From: SIG440 sp045648205
GTDB lineage: Bacteria; Bacillota; Clostridia; Monoglobales; Monoglobaceae
Reading direction: 5' to 3'
NCBI GenBank assembly: GCA_045648205.1
Contig: JAZRNM010000022.1
Coordinates: 1-42,685, forward strand
DNA length: 42,685 nucleotides
How positions within the stretch are numbered: position 1 is the stretch's first letter; every line of letters begins with the position of its first letter. Below, in pieces: positions 7,759-16,129 of the stretch. The position numbers were made by a program, and so were the translations under genes. Under the pieces are notes generated by a model. It was given only the letters and a program-made list of their open reading frames with translations, did no database searches and was not told where the DNA came from.

Positions 7759-9559
7759 AGCCCTTCGCCTTTCTGCTTTTTTCCTTTTTAAGCCTGTCCA
7801 TAATCTCCTGAAGCTTTTCTTCATCTCCCGACTGTGCGGACAGCTTTTCCTCTTTTTTCAATTTATATTTCAAAATCGTGTCCATAGGCATCTTAAATGC
7901 CTCTGCCTTGTTGTCAACATTTTTGTCATCTGAAAGAATCTCAGACACCGAACCGACGTCGTCACCATCAAACCGGGAAATCACCGCCATTGGTACAATC
8001 CTTTCTCCATTTCCAAGAGTTTCAAAAATAATCTCCGCAAGCCTTCGGTGCAGACCTTCTGTGAAATCTTCAGGAGTCAGTTTTTCTTTGACCTGCCTGA
8101 ATATTTCCTTTTCGCAAATAAGATTCAGGAGAAGCTTTTCAGCATTATAAACCCTCATCTTATCCAAATCCTTGCGTCCGCCCGTTCTTTCTTCAAATTG
8201 ACGTTTTTCAAGTCTTTGTTCGCGATTTATTTCACTTCGCCGTGCCTTTCGCAAAAATCCCTGAACCCGTGCCATTATGCTGTCAGGTGAAACATCTGTT
8301 TCGCGGGCAATTTTTTTGATATAAACCTCGCGTTCCACATTATTTGTTATATTTGCAAAGATTTTTGCAATTTCTTCAATAAATTCAACTTTTTCAACAG
8401 TATCTTCAAGATTATATTTTTTCTCAATACTGTGAATTTTATACTCCACAAAGCTTTCAGCGTTATCAACGAGAATCTGGAACATCTCTGCGCCCTTGGT
8501 CTTTATATACTCATCAGGATCCTTGCCGTCGGTAATTGTCAGAACTTTTGCCTTGATTTCTGCCTCACGAAGGATTTCGCCCGCCTTGTGCGCCGCTTTC
8601 TGACCTGCCTCATCGGCATCATAGCAAAGCACAGCCTTGTCGGCATATCGTTTCAGAAGTTCCGCCTGCTGAGGTGTAAATGCCGTTCCCAATGATGCCA
8701 CCGCATTGTCAAAGCCATTCTGGTGGAGGGATATAACATCCATATACCCTTCCATAAGAAGAAATTGCCCCTCCTTGGTGTTTTTCGAAACATTCATTGC
8801 ATAAAGGTTGTCCTTCTTTTTGAAAATAAGTGTTTCGGGCGAGTTAAGATATTTGGGTGCACCCTCTTTGTCGGTCAGAATTCTTCCTCCAAAGGCAATA
8901 ACGTTCCCTCTCAGATCAATGATCGGAAACATCACTCTGTCGCGGAACTTATCAAAATATGTTCCATTGTCACGCTTAACTGCAAGTCCAACCTCCAAAA
9001 GTTCTTCTTCGGTGTAACCTTTGGTTTTCATATAATCAATGAGTGCCGACCATGAATCGGGAGAATATCCCAATCCAAAACTTTTTATAATAGCATTTGA
9101 AAGCTTTCTTCCCCTCAGATAATCAAGTGCCTTTTTGTTCTCAGGAGCAATCAGACTATTAAAGAAAAACCTTGCTGCCTCGGCATTCATTTCATACATT
9201 CTTTTTTTCTTTTCGTGAATTTGCGCCGCGCGGTTTCTCTCATCAGCACTGCGATAGTCGGGGATGGGAACTCCCGCACGTTCAGCCAGAAGTTTCACCG
9301 CCTCCATAAAGTCAAGATTTTCCTTTGCCATAATGAAGTGTATCGCCGTGCCCCCTGCACCACATCCAAAACAGTGGAACAGTTGTTTGTCGGGTGAAAC
9401 CGAGAACGACGGGGTTTTTTTGTCGTTGTGAAGTGGGCAAAGAGCCTGAAAACGATTTCCAACACGCTTCAATGTGACATACCTTGAAATCAACTCAACA
9501 ATGTCATTTTTCTGAAGCACTTCATCTATAAAATCCTGAAAGTCTACAGATTGTTTCAA
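7751..9559 (-). CDS. dnaG: DNA primase
   Basis: A 602-residue bacterial primase. The N-terminal CHC2 zinc-binding motif uses C41, H44, C63 and C66. The catalytic core has GRILTDKEGAPKYLNSPET and a TOPRIM fold with LLMEGYMDVISLHQNGF and AVLCYDADEAGQKAA. The C-terminal part is the helicase-interaction domain. It synthesises RNA primers for lagging-strand replication. The start codon is TTG at 9559, preceded at good spacing by GGAGGTGGGAG; no closer ATG fits the conserved N-terminus. It lies between the dGTPase gene and rpoD and overlaps rpoD by 8 bases. This is the macromolecular-synthesis operon core, here without rpsU. Confidence 0.96.
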   Translation of the reverse strand: MKQSVDFQDFIDEVLQKNDIVELISRYVTLKRVGNRFQALCPLHNDKKTPSFSVSPDKQLFHCFGCGAGGTAIHFIMAKENLDFMEAVKLLAERAGVPIPDYRSADERNRAAQIHEKKKRMYEMNAEAARFFFNSLIAPENKKALDYLRGRKLSNAIIKSFGLGYSPDSWSALIDYMKTKGYTEEELLEVGLAVKRDNGTYFDKFRDRVMFPIIDLRGNVIAFGGRILTDKEGAPKYLNSPETLIFKKKDNLYAMNVSKNTKEGQFLLMEGYMDVISLHQNGFDNAVASLGTAFTPQQAELLKRYADKAVLCYDADEAGQKAAHKAGEILREAEIKAKVLTITDGKDPDEYIKTKGAEMFQILVDNAESFVEYKIHSIEKKYNLEDTVEKVEFIEEIAKIFANITNNVEREVYIKKIARETDVSPDSIMARVQGFLRKARRSEINREQRLEKRQFEERTGGRKDLDKMRVYNAEKLLLNLICEKEIFRQVKEKLTPEDFTEGLHRRLAEIIFETLGNGERIVPMAVISRFDGDDVGSVSEILSDDKNVDNKAEAFKMPMDTILKYKLKKEEKLSAQSGDEEKLQEIMDRLKKEKSRKAKGYE

Positions 9560-9625
9560 ACTCCCACCTCCCTATATTTCTAATATTCGACACAAAATCT
9601 CTGTTTCCTTTACTTTATCCAAAAA

Positions 9626-10624
9626 TTATCCCTTCCATTGACTTGGCACAAAAAACCGTTCATAAAGGCTGATTGCATATCGGTCTGTCATTCCCGCCAC
9701 ATAGTCACGGACAACGATCATATTATCCTCGCTGCAACTGCCCGAACGAATCTTTTCAGGAATAAGTTCAGGCTTTTCAAGAAATAATTCAAAAAGAGCT
9801 TTTATTACATTAAATGCCTTTTTCTCTTCCTCTTTTGCGTAATCATTGCGATAAACATTCTCAAACATATAGCTCCGAAGCCCCATCATTGCTGTATAAA
9901 CTTCGGGTTCCATTTTTATGTCAGATTGATTTTCACTTGCTTTTATCATGCTTTTTATGAGCGAATTAATCCTCTCTGAATGTGAATTCCCAAGCACATC
10001 AGAAAACTCTTTTGGAATATCCTCGCCTCGAATAACACCTGCGCGGATTGCGTCATCAATATCGTGGTTTATATACGCAATTCTGTCTGCCAATCGAACA
10101 ATTTTGCCTTCCAGTGTTTGAGGTTCCTTGTCGCCCGTATGACAAAGAATGCCGTCACGAACCTCAGCTGTCAGGTTCAGCCCACCCTTGCGTTCAAGAA
10201 CATTAACCACCCTGAGGCTCTGCTCATTATGTCTGAATCCCTCAGGGCAAAGATGATCCAATGTCCGTTCCCCTGCATGCCCAAATGGGGTATGTCCCAA
10301 ATCGTGGCCAAGGGAGATTGCCTCTGTCAAATCCTCATTAAGCGCCAATGCCCTTGCAACCGTTCTTGCAATCTGTGAAACCTCAAAAACGTGAGTGAGA
10401 CGGGTTCTGTAATGATCACCCTCTGCCGCAAGAAACACCTGGGTCTTATGTTTCAGCCGTCTGAAAGCCTTTGAATGAATGATTCTGTCCCGGTCACGCT
10501 GAAACTCAGTTCTTATGTCGCAGGGGGTCTCACTGCGTGCTCTTCCAATGGTGTTTTTACTCAAAACAGCATACTTGCTAAGGGTTTTTTGCTCTTTTTC
10601 TTCAATTATCTCTCGTATGGTCAT
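9626..10624 (-). CDS. dGTPase-like HD-domain nucleotide hydrolase
   Basis: A 332-residue HD-superfamily protein. Metal ligands of the HD site are visible: H78 in RTRLTHVFEVSQIAR and H107-D108 in GHDLGHTPFGH, with a later RIAYINHDIDDA segment carrying the last Asp. The family hydrolyses dNTPs to deoxynucleoside plus triphosphate. The short Gram-positive form, often called deoxyguanosinetriphosphate triphosphohydrolase-like protein, may act on several dNTPs. It sits 66 bases upstream of dnaG on the same strand, a common arrangement in Clostridia that ties dNTP control to priming. GTAGGTGAA precedes the ATG. A divergent promoter region (10625-10763) separates it from trmK. Confidence 0.92.
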   Translation of the reverse strand: MTIREIIEEKEQKTLSKYAVLSKNTIGRARSETPCDIRTEFQRDRDRIIHSKAFRRLKHKTQVFLAAEGDHYRTRLTHVFEVSQIARTVARALALNEDLTEAISLGHDLGHTPFGHAGERTLDHLCPEGFRHNEQSLRVVNVLERKGGLNLTAEVRDGILCHTGDKEPQTLEGKIVRLADRIAYINHDIDDAIRAGVIRGEDIPKEFSDVLGNSHSERINSLIKSMIKASENQSDIKMEPEVYTAMMGLRSYMFENVYRNDYAKEEEKKAFNVIKALFELFLEKPELIPEKIRSGSCSEDNMIVVRDYVAGMTDRYAISLYERFFVPSQWKG

Positions 10625-10700
10625 AAATTCACCTACATTTTAACGAAAAGTTATCTTATAGAATATTTTTCTGCATTTATTCTGAAAATCCTTTTTTTAG

Positions 10701-10730
10701 TTGACAAAACATTCCTGATTTATATATAAT
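10701..10730 (+). promoter_or_regulatory. Promoter of trmK-nif3
   Basis: TTGACA (10701-10706) and TATAAT (10725-10730) with an 18-base spacer. Start near 10737, 27 bases before the ATG at 10764. Confidence 0.8.
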
Positions 10731-10763
10731 GTTCATAAAAACAGTATTTGCGGAGAAAACACT

Positions 10764-11471
10764 ATGACAAACAAAGAACACAACATTGCCCTGAGCCCAA
10801 GGCTCCGGAAAATATTTTCTCTTGTGCCAAAGAACCGTTGCACTGCAGACATAGGCACCGACCATGCCTACATTCCCATTGCTTTGGTTGAAAGCGGTGT
10901 GTGCGAAAGGGCAATTGCCTCTGACATAAAGCAAGGGCCTCTGAAACGTGCGGAAACAAACATCCGCCGCAGCAAGCTTTCGGACAGAATAGACACCCGT
11001 CTTGGTGCGGGGCTTGAAACCCTGTCCCCCTTTGATGCAGAGGTAATCATCATTGCAGGAATGGGCGGAATTCTGATTGCCGACATTTTGGAGACATCAA
11101 GGACCGTGACAAATTCAGCAAAACATCTTATTTTGCAGCCAATGACCGCGGTTGCTGAACTTCGTGAATATCTTTCCCAAAACGGTTACACCATTGACGG
11201 AGAATATCTTGAGGCCGAGGAAAATAAGCTTTACAACATAATCACAGCCATTCCGTCGGGAGAAACTTCCTATTCGGTCAGAGAGCTTTATCTTGGCAAA
11301 GGTCTCGACAAAACTTCACCTGAACTTTTTCCGTTATATCAAGCATCAGTTCTCAAAAAACTGAACAAAAAAATAGACGGACTTGAAAAATCAGAATCCG
11401 AAGAAAATAAAATCGCTCTTAACAATCTGAAGGAACTACTTAAAACTCTCGGAGAGGAGAATTCAAAATGA
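10764..11471 (+). CDS. trmK: tRNA (adenine-22-N1)-methyltransferase TrmK
   Basis: A 235-residue class I SAM-dependent methyltransferase. The SAM-binding motif I is ADIGTDHAYIPIAL (about 28-41), followed by the acidic SDIKQGPLKRA. The motif IV region EVIIIAGMGGILIADIL carries the G-M-G-G segment typical of TrmK/YqfN rather than the NPPY of other methylases. The enzyme makes m1A22 in tRNA of Gram-positive bacteria. The ATG has GGAGAA about 7 bases upstream. The stop overlaps the next gene's start in ATGA, so the pair is translationally coupled. In Bacillus subtilis trmK (yqfN) also precedes the Nif3-like yqfO downstream of sigA, though here rpoD is on the other strand. Confidence 0.93.
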   Translation: MTNKEHNIALSPRLRKIFSLVPKNRCTADIGTDHAYIPIALVESGVCERAIASDIKQGPLKRAETNIRRSKLSDRIDTRLGAGLETLSPFDAEVIIIAGMGGILIADILETSRTVTNSAKHLILQPMTAVAELREYLSQNGYTIDGEYLEAEENKLYNIITAIPSGETSYSVRELYLGKGLDKTSPELFPLYQASVLKKLNKKIDGLEKSESEENKIALNNLKELLKTLGEENSK

Positions 11472-12271
11472 CAAGATTATTCGAAATTATGGAAGCCCTT
11501 GACCAAATCGCACCAAAGGACTTGAAAGAGCCCTGGGACAATGTGGGGCTTATGGTCGGGGATGAATCCCAAAAAATCCAGAAGATCTATGTATGCCTTG
11601 ACCTGACAACCGAGAATGTCAGAAACGCGGTGGAATTTGGTGCCGATTTGATTGTTTCGCACCATCCGCTGATTTTCAAGCCTCTTTATTCTGTAACAGA
11701 AAGTGATCCCATCTCAAGCATGATAATCACAGCCATAAAAAATAATATTTCCATTTTCAGCATGCATACCAACTTTGACAAAGCCGACGGCGGAATGAAC
11801 GACCTGCTGGCAAAACGGCTTGGTCTTGAACACATAAGAAAGTTCACGGAAGATGAGTGCGTTGATGGTTTGGGCGTGCCCTTCTCAGGCATTGGAAGAG
11901 TTGGAATGCTGGAATACCCTGTGTCCATGGAAAATTTTGTGCTAAGCGTAAAGAAAAATCTCGGGTGCTCGGCCATCAAATATTCAGGCGACCTTTCAGA
12001 CACCATTCAGACGGTTGCTTTGTGTTCGGGAAGTGGCGGCAAGGAAGGAATTTATTCCGCCTTTCATTCAGGGGCAGATGCATACGTAACTGCCGATTTG
12101 AGCCACGAACACGCGCGTTCTGCATATGAATTCGGGCTCAACATAATTGACGCAGGTCATTTTGAAACCGAAAACATAATCTGTGAATTTCTTGCAGACT
12201 TTTTTGAAGCCCACTTTCCTGAACTGGAAATTATGACCTCAAAATCCGAACCATTCTTTAAAACAATTTAA
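11468..12271 (+). CDS. Nif3-like dinuclear metal-centre protein
   Basis: A 267-residue protein of the Nif3/YqfO family. Metal ligands expected for the family are visible: H65-H66 in IVSHHPLIF, H100 and D104 in MHTNFDKADGG, and a C-terminal H and E in DAGHFETE. Members form toroidal hexamers with a two-metal site. They have been annotated as GTP cyclohydrolase I type 2, but the cellular function is not settled. This is the short form without the PII-like insert found in Bacillus YqfO (about 370 residues). It overlaps trmK by ATGA and is followed by a terminator. Family assignment strong, reaction unknown. Confidence 0.9.
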   Translation: MTRLFEIMEALDQIAPKDLKEPWDNVGLMVGDESQKIQKIYVCLDLTTENVRNAVEFGADLIVSHHPLIFKPLYSVTESDPISSMIITAIKNNISIFSMHTNFDKADGGMNDLLAKRLGLEHIRKFTEDECVDGLGVPFSGIGRVGMLEYPVSMENFVLSVKKNLGCSAIKYSGDLSDTIQTVALCSGSGGKEGIYSAFHSGADAYVTADLSHEHARSAYEFGLNIIDAGHFETENIICEFLADFFEAHFPELEIMTSKSEPFFKTI

Positions 12272-12300
12272 AAAAAAGCTGACTATATGTCAGCCTTTTT
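12271..12300. terminator. Bidirectional terminator between convergent genes
   Basis: GCTGAC (12278-12283) and GTCAGC (12289-12294) form the stem, with a run of A before it and TTTTT after it. It closes the trmK-nif3 unit. On the minus strand it overlaps the last codons of the isomerase gene. Confidence 0.8.
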
Positions 12301-13083
12301 CATTTCTATCAAATCTACTAATTTTTGTGCAGCTTTCCCTGCGTGTCTGTAATACTCCTCTGCTGAGAATCCGTCATATATTTTGCTTTCGCTTGTGAAG
12401 AGTTCAAGCATCACCGTGCCCAAAAATCCATATTCTGCAAGAAGCCTTGCCGTTTCCTCAAAATTTATGATTCCGTCAAATGGAACAAGATGCTCGTCCT
12501 CATCTTTCATATAATGATTGTCGTGAATATGCACAGCCGAAAGCCGTTTGCCAAAAAGGGGCATATACTTCATGCCGTTTGCAAAGCAACCCTCGTGACC
12601 TACATCCCAGCAAAATCCCGCATCGGGATAATCCTCCAGCACAGATGCAAGATTTGCAAGAAATCTCTGGTTTTCATATGCGATTGTCACGTTTTTCCGT
12701 CTTGCATATTCCATCAGCTTGTCCAGATTCCGATGTCCTGCATCAGATATCCTGGGCGCAGGTCTTCCGGACGAAAGGTGCATAACCGCTATGGGAATGC
12801 AATAATTCGCACAGGCATCAATCCCTGCAAACAATCGCCTCAAAGTTTCATCAGTATCAATTCCGTCTTTCCAGATATGGTTTATTCCGTCAAACGGCAT
12901 ATGAAGCGTGTCAAAAACAATTCCCGCACGTTTCACCTTGTCAACAAGGCTGTCGTTCAGCTGAGGATTGTCCGCCATAACAAAGGTATGCCCAAAGCCA
13001 TTCTCCACCATGAGCTCAACCTGCCGTGACACATCAATTTTATCTTTTCCCGTATAACAAAACAAGTTAATTCCTTTTTCCAT
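12283..13083 (-). CDS. Sugar phosphate isomerase/epimerase family TIM-barrel protein
   Basis: A 266-residue protein of the xylose-isomerase-like/AP-endonuclease-2 barrel family. Landmarks are FDTLHMPFDGINH, IAVMHLSSGRP, IAYENQRF, AGFCWDVGHEGCF, VHIHDNH and a C-terminal VMLELFTSESK; these carry the Glu, Asp and His ligands of the divalent-metal site. Substrate cannot be deduced: members act on ketohexoses, inosose, hydroxypyruvate and others. An upstream TTG also opens the frame, but the ATG at 13083 has AGGAG at 9 bases and is preferred. It follows the DMT transporter on the same strand by about 35 bases, so the transporter may bring in its substrate; that is only a context inference. A bidirectional terminator overlaps its 3' end. 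Confidence 0.85.
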   Translation of the reverse strand: MEKGINLFCYTGKDKIDVSRQVELMVENGFGHTFVMADNPQLNDSLVDKVKRAGIVFDTLHMPFDGINHIWKDGIDTDETLRRLFAGIDACANYCIPIAVMHLSSGRPAPRISDAGHRNLDKLMEYARRKNVTIAYENQRFLANLASVLEDYPDAGFCWDVGHEGCFANGMKYMPLFGKRLSAVHIHDNHYMKDEDEHLVPFDGIINFEETARLLAEYGFLGTVMLELFTSESKIYDGFSAEEYYRHAGKAAQKLVDLIEMKKADI

Positions 13084-13118
13084 TTTTAACAACTCCTATT
13101 TCGCGCTTTTAAAACTCT

Positions 13119-13976
13119 CTACAAACTCATAAGCAAAACCGAACATATCCCGATGCAAATTGAAACAATCTGTCTTGCTGAAAATTTTTCACGGAAAACA
13201 ACTTTTCCTGCCATCATTTGAAAAATTGTGGCTAACACATTTACTGACGGAATCAAAACAGCCGCATCAATAATCGAGTTTGCATAGGTATATGTATATT
13301 GAAAAACACCTAAAAACAAGCCTATTATAACAATAGATATTGTGTTTTTGGGAGTTAACTTCAAATTTATTTCTTCGCCATTTTTTCTCACAAACAAGAA
13401 AACGACAGACGTTATCAAAAAAGCAAACAGATACCCAAAAAATACAAACTGTTCAACATTGCTGCCAAAATCAGATTTGGCAAATACTCTTTGAACGGAC
13501 CCAATTCCACCATTTGAAAGAAAGGTCAGTGCGACAAAAACCAGCCATATAGCACTGATTTTTTTATCATCCTTCTTTGAATTCAGGAAAAGAGTAGCGA
13601 TGCATAGAAGAATTCCTATGCCCTTTACGAGTGTTAGCCCCTCTTTAAATACAATAAAAGAAAAAACAATGGGTATAACCATACTCAAATTACAACTCAT
13701 ACAGGTTATTGAGAACGGCCCGCTCCTCAATGCCAAAGCATAAGAAATCTGGAATATAACTCCGAAAAGTCCAAAGAAAAAGGAATACGGAAGGATCCTC
13801 ACATTAACTTCATTACGCAATGATATCAGGAAAAAAATTGAAACAACCGCAAAAACCAGGCCATTTGCCAAAACAGAATCTTTTACACTTTTTATATTCC
13901 CTTTTGCCAGGTTTCCCTGGATTGTCACTTTCAAGCAAGAAAGCAGTGCGCAGAATAAAATAATTAAAATTTGCAT
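13119..13976 (-). CDS. DMT superfamily (EamA-type) transporter
   Basis: A 285-residue membrane protein with ten predicted hydrophobic segments in two repeats of five, the EamA/drug-metabolite transporter layout. Short loops and an internal basic stretch near the middle (NSKKDDKKIS) separate the halves. The conserved VFKEGLT and KVVFREKFS segments close each half, as in EamA domains. Such proteins carry small metabolites, amino acids or nucleotide-related compounds, and the substrate here is unknown. AGGTGAT precedes the ATG. The TIM-barrel isomerase gene follows at about 35 bases, suggesting a two-gene unit for uptake or efflux plus conversion of a small sugar-like compound. Confidence 0.85.
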   Translation of the reverse strand: MQILIILFCALLSCLKVTIQGNLAKGNIKSVKDSVLANGLVFAVVSIFFLISLRNEVNVRILPYSFFFGLFGVIFQISYALALRSGPFSITCMSCNLSMVIPIVFSFIVFKEGLTLVKGIGILLCIATLFLNSKKDDKKISAIWLVFVALTFLSNGGIGSVQRVFAKSDFGSNVEQFVFFGYLFAFLITSVVFLFVRKNGEEINLKLTPKNTISIVIIGLFLGVFQYTYTYANSIIDAAVLIPSVNVLATIFQMMAGKVVFREKFSARQIVSICIGICSVLLMSL

Positions 13977-14061
13977 GTCCTATCACCTATCGTACTTTAA
14001 TTTTTGTATTTCGAAATGCTGAAAAATATACCACAGCCCCTTAAAACGTCTTGAATAATCT

Positions 14062-15402
14062 TTACTTTCCCTTTTCACTCCGTCGCCACAACAAAGCAAC
14101 CGTCTCCACGTGGTGAGTACGGGGAAACATATCAACTGGCTGAACTTTCTCGGTTTTATAACCTAAGGTTTCAAGAATTTTCAAGTCTCGAGCCAGAGTT
14201 GATGGCTTGCAGGAGACATAAACTATTTTTTTTGTTTTCGTTCCTGCCACAGTTTTCAAAAGGCTTTCTTCACAGCCTTTTCGTGGCGGGTCCAAAATCA
14301 CAACATCGGGTCTTTCGCCTTTCAGCTTGTGTGCCACATCCTCTGCCGCTCCGCAAAAATATTCCGCATTCTCAATCTTGTTGAGCTTGGCATTTTCTTT
14401 TGCATCAACAATTGCTCTCTCCACGATTTCAATACCCACAATTTTCTTTGCTTTGTCGGAAAGATACTGTCCAATGGTTCCTATTCCGCAATATAAATCC
14501 CAGACAATCTCCTTGCCCGAAAGCTCAGCAAACTCTGCCACCTTGTCATAAAGCACCTTTGTTTGAGCATTGTTCACTTGATAAAACGAAACGGGTGAAA
14601 TTTTGAATTTTTTGTCTCCGATGCTGTCAACAATGTGGTCACTTCCCCAGATTGTTCGGAATTCTTTCCCCAAAACAACATTTGTCTGACGGGGATTTAT
14701 GTTCTGAACAATACCCGAAAGACCTGGCACACGCTTTTTCAAAATTTCAATCAGCTCATCCTTTTTGCAAAGCTCTTCGGTCCTTGTCACAATGCAAACC
14801 AAAACACCGCTGTCACCCGTTCTTGTATAAATATGCCTGATGCATCCCGAGTGACTTTCTTCGCAATATGGCTCAATTCCATTTTTATCCATCCACTCAC
14901 GAACCGCTCCCAAAACGCATGGGTTTTCTTCACCCTGAATGATGCATCTGTCAATGTCAATCACTCTGTGGCTGTGCTGAGCATAAATTCCGATTCCATC
15001 TTCCGTCACAGGAAATTGACCTTTGTTTCGATAACCACGGCAATCTTCGCAACCAATGGTCGGCAAAACCTCCACCGACAGCTTTCCTATTCGTCTTATG
15101 CAATCTTCAACCTTTTGTCTTTTATATTCAAGTTCCTTTTCATAGTCAACATTCCAGAACCGACATCCGCCGCATTTATAAAAATATTCACACTCTGCCT
15201 TTATCCGGCTCATTGAAGGTTTGACAACTTCCATCAGCTTCCCGAAGGCATATGTCTTCATCACCTTGACAATGATGACTCTCACAACCTCACCCACAAG
15301 AGCATATGGAACAAAAACCGCCATTCCCTCAGCTCTGCCAACGCCGTCACCTTCGTCGGTGGTGCCTGTTATTTCAATTTCAAAAATGTCGTTCTTTTTC
15401 AT
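14062..15402 (-). CDS. rlmD: 23S rRNA (uracil-5)-methyltransferase, RlmD/RlmCD type
   Basis: A 446-residue RNA methyltransferase. An N-terminal TRAM domain (about 1-60, EIEITGTTDEGDGVGRAEG) is followed by an iron-sulfur cysteine set, CEYFYKCGGCRFW, with a further Cys near DCIRR. The C-terminal SAM domain has WDLYCGIGTIGQYL, VILDPPRKGC and the catalytic VSCKPSTLARDL segment. It makes m5U in 23S rRNA; in Gram-positive bacteria one enzyme (RlmCD) can modify two sites, so the exact position is not fixed by sequence. GGAGG lies just before the ATG. It is downstream of recR on the same strand with about 48 bases between. Confidence 0.93.
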   Translation of the reverse strand: MKKNDIFEIEITGTTDEGDGVGRAEGMAVFVPYALVGEVVRVIIVKVMKTYAFGKLMEVVKPSMSRIKAECEYFYKCGGCRFWNVDYEKELEYKRQKVEDCIRRIGKLSVEVLPTIGCEDCRGYRNKGQFPVTEDGIGIYAQHSHRVIDIDRCIIQGEENPCVLGAVREWMDKNGIEPYCEESHSGCIRHIYTRTGDSGVLVCIVTRTEELCKKDELIEILKKRVPGLSGIVQNINPRQTNVVLGKEFRTIWGSDHIVDSIGDKKFKISPVSFYQVNNAQTKVLYDKVAEFAELSGKEIVWDLYCGIGTIGQYLSDKAKKIVGIEIVERAIVDAKENAKLNKIENAEYFCGAAEDVAHKLKGERPDVVILDPPRKGCEESLLKTVAGTKTKKIVYVSCKPSTLARDLKILETLGYKTEKVQPVDMFPRTHHVETVALLWRRSEKGK

Positions 15403-15450
15403 CTACATCCTCCGTGGCTGAAATCAATCCACACACCTATAACAAATTCA

Positions 15451-16050
15451 TCAAAGTTCAATTCTCCATTGAAGAGCTCTTGCCAAAGTAATTTCGTCGG
15501 CATATTCAAGCTCACCTCCGACGGGAACACCATGTGCAATTCTTGTCACCTTGACCCCAAAGGGTTTTATAAGCTTTGAAATATACATCGCTGTTGTTTC
15601 GCCTTCAAGATTGGGATTTGTCGCCATGATAACTTCCCGAACCTCTCCGCCTGCAATTCTTGACATAAGCTCTTTTATTTTGATATCGTCAGGCCCCACA
15701 TTGTCCATGGGAGAAATTGCGCCGTGAAGAACATGGTATGAGCCTTTAAATTCATTGGTCTTTTCCATCTGAACAACATCTCTCGGATTTTCCACAACAC
15801 AGATTATGCCTTTGTCACGGGTTGGGCTTTGGCAAATTGAACATTCATCTTTGTCTGAAAAATTCTGACAAACCTTGCAATAAGTTATTTTTTTCTTGGC
15901 ATCCAAAATTGCGCCGGCAAACCGCTCCGCCTTTTCTTTTGGAAGATTGAGCACATGATATGCAAGCCTCTGGGCAGTTTTGTTTCCTATGCCCGGAAGC
16001 TTTTGAAATTCATCAATAAGGTTTTGAAGCGGTGACACATAATAATCCAT
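15451..16050 (-). CDS. recR: Recombination mediator RecR
   Basis: A 199-residue protein of standard RecR length. A helix-hairpin-helix (LPGIGNKTAQRLAYHVL, 18-34) is followed by a C4 zinc finger with C58, C61, C70 and C73, then a TOPRIM domain (GIICVVENPRDVVQMEK to ATNPNLEGETTAMYI) and the Walker-B-like tail. RecR works with RecO and RecF to load RecA on SSB-coated gaps. In most Bacillota it follows dnaX and ybaB, but here it follows metK, separated by a terminator, and precedes the RlmD-type gene. The ribosome site before ATG 16050 is modest (GGAAAGGAA). Confidence 0.96.
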   Translation of the reverse strand: MDYYVSPLQNLIDEFQKLPGIGNKTAQRLAYHVLNLPKEKAERFAGAILDAKKKITYCKVCQNFSDKDECSICQSPTRDKGIICVVENPRDVVQMEKTNEFKGSYHVLHGAISPMDNVGPDDIKIKELMSRIAGGEVREVIMATNPNLEGETTAMYISKLIKPFGVKVTRIAHGVPVGGELEYADEITLARALQWRIEL

Positions 16051-16072
16051 TTGGCCAAATTCCTTTCCGACA

Positions 16073-16108
16073 GAAAAGACCTGTCACTCTTACCGACAGG
16101 TCATTTTT
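16073..16108. terminator. Terminator after metK
   Basis: GACCTGTC (16078-16085) pairs with GACAGGTC (16095-16102). A TTTT run follows on the minus strand and ATTTTT on the plus strand. Confidence 0.8.
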
Positions 16109-16129
16109 CTTGCTTTTTAAAAACCCGAT

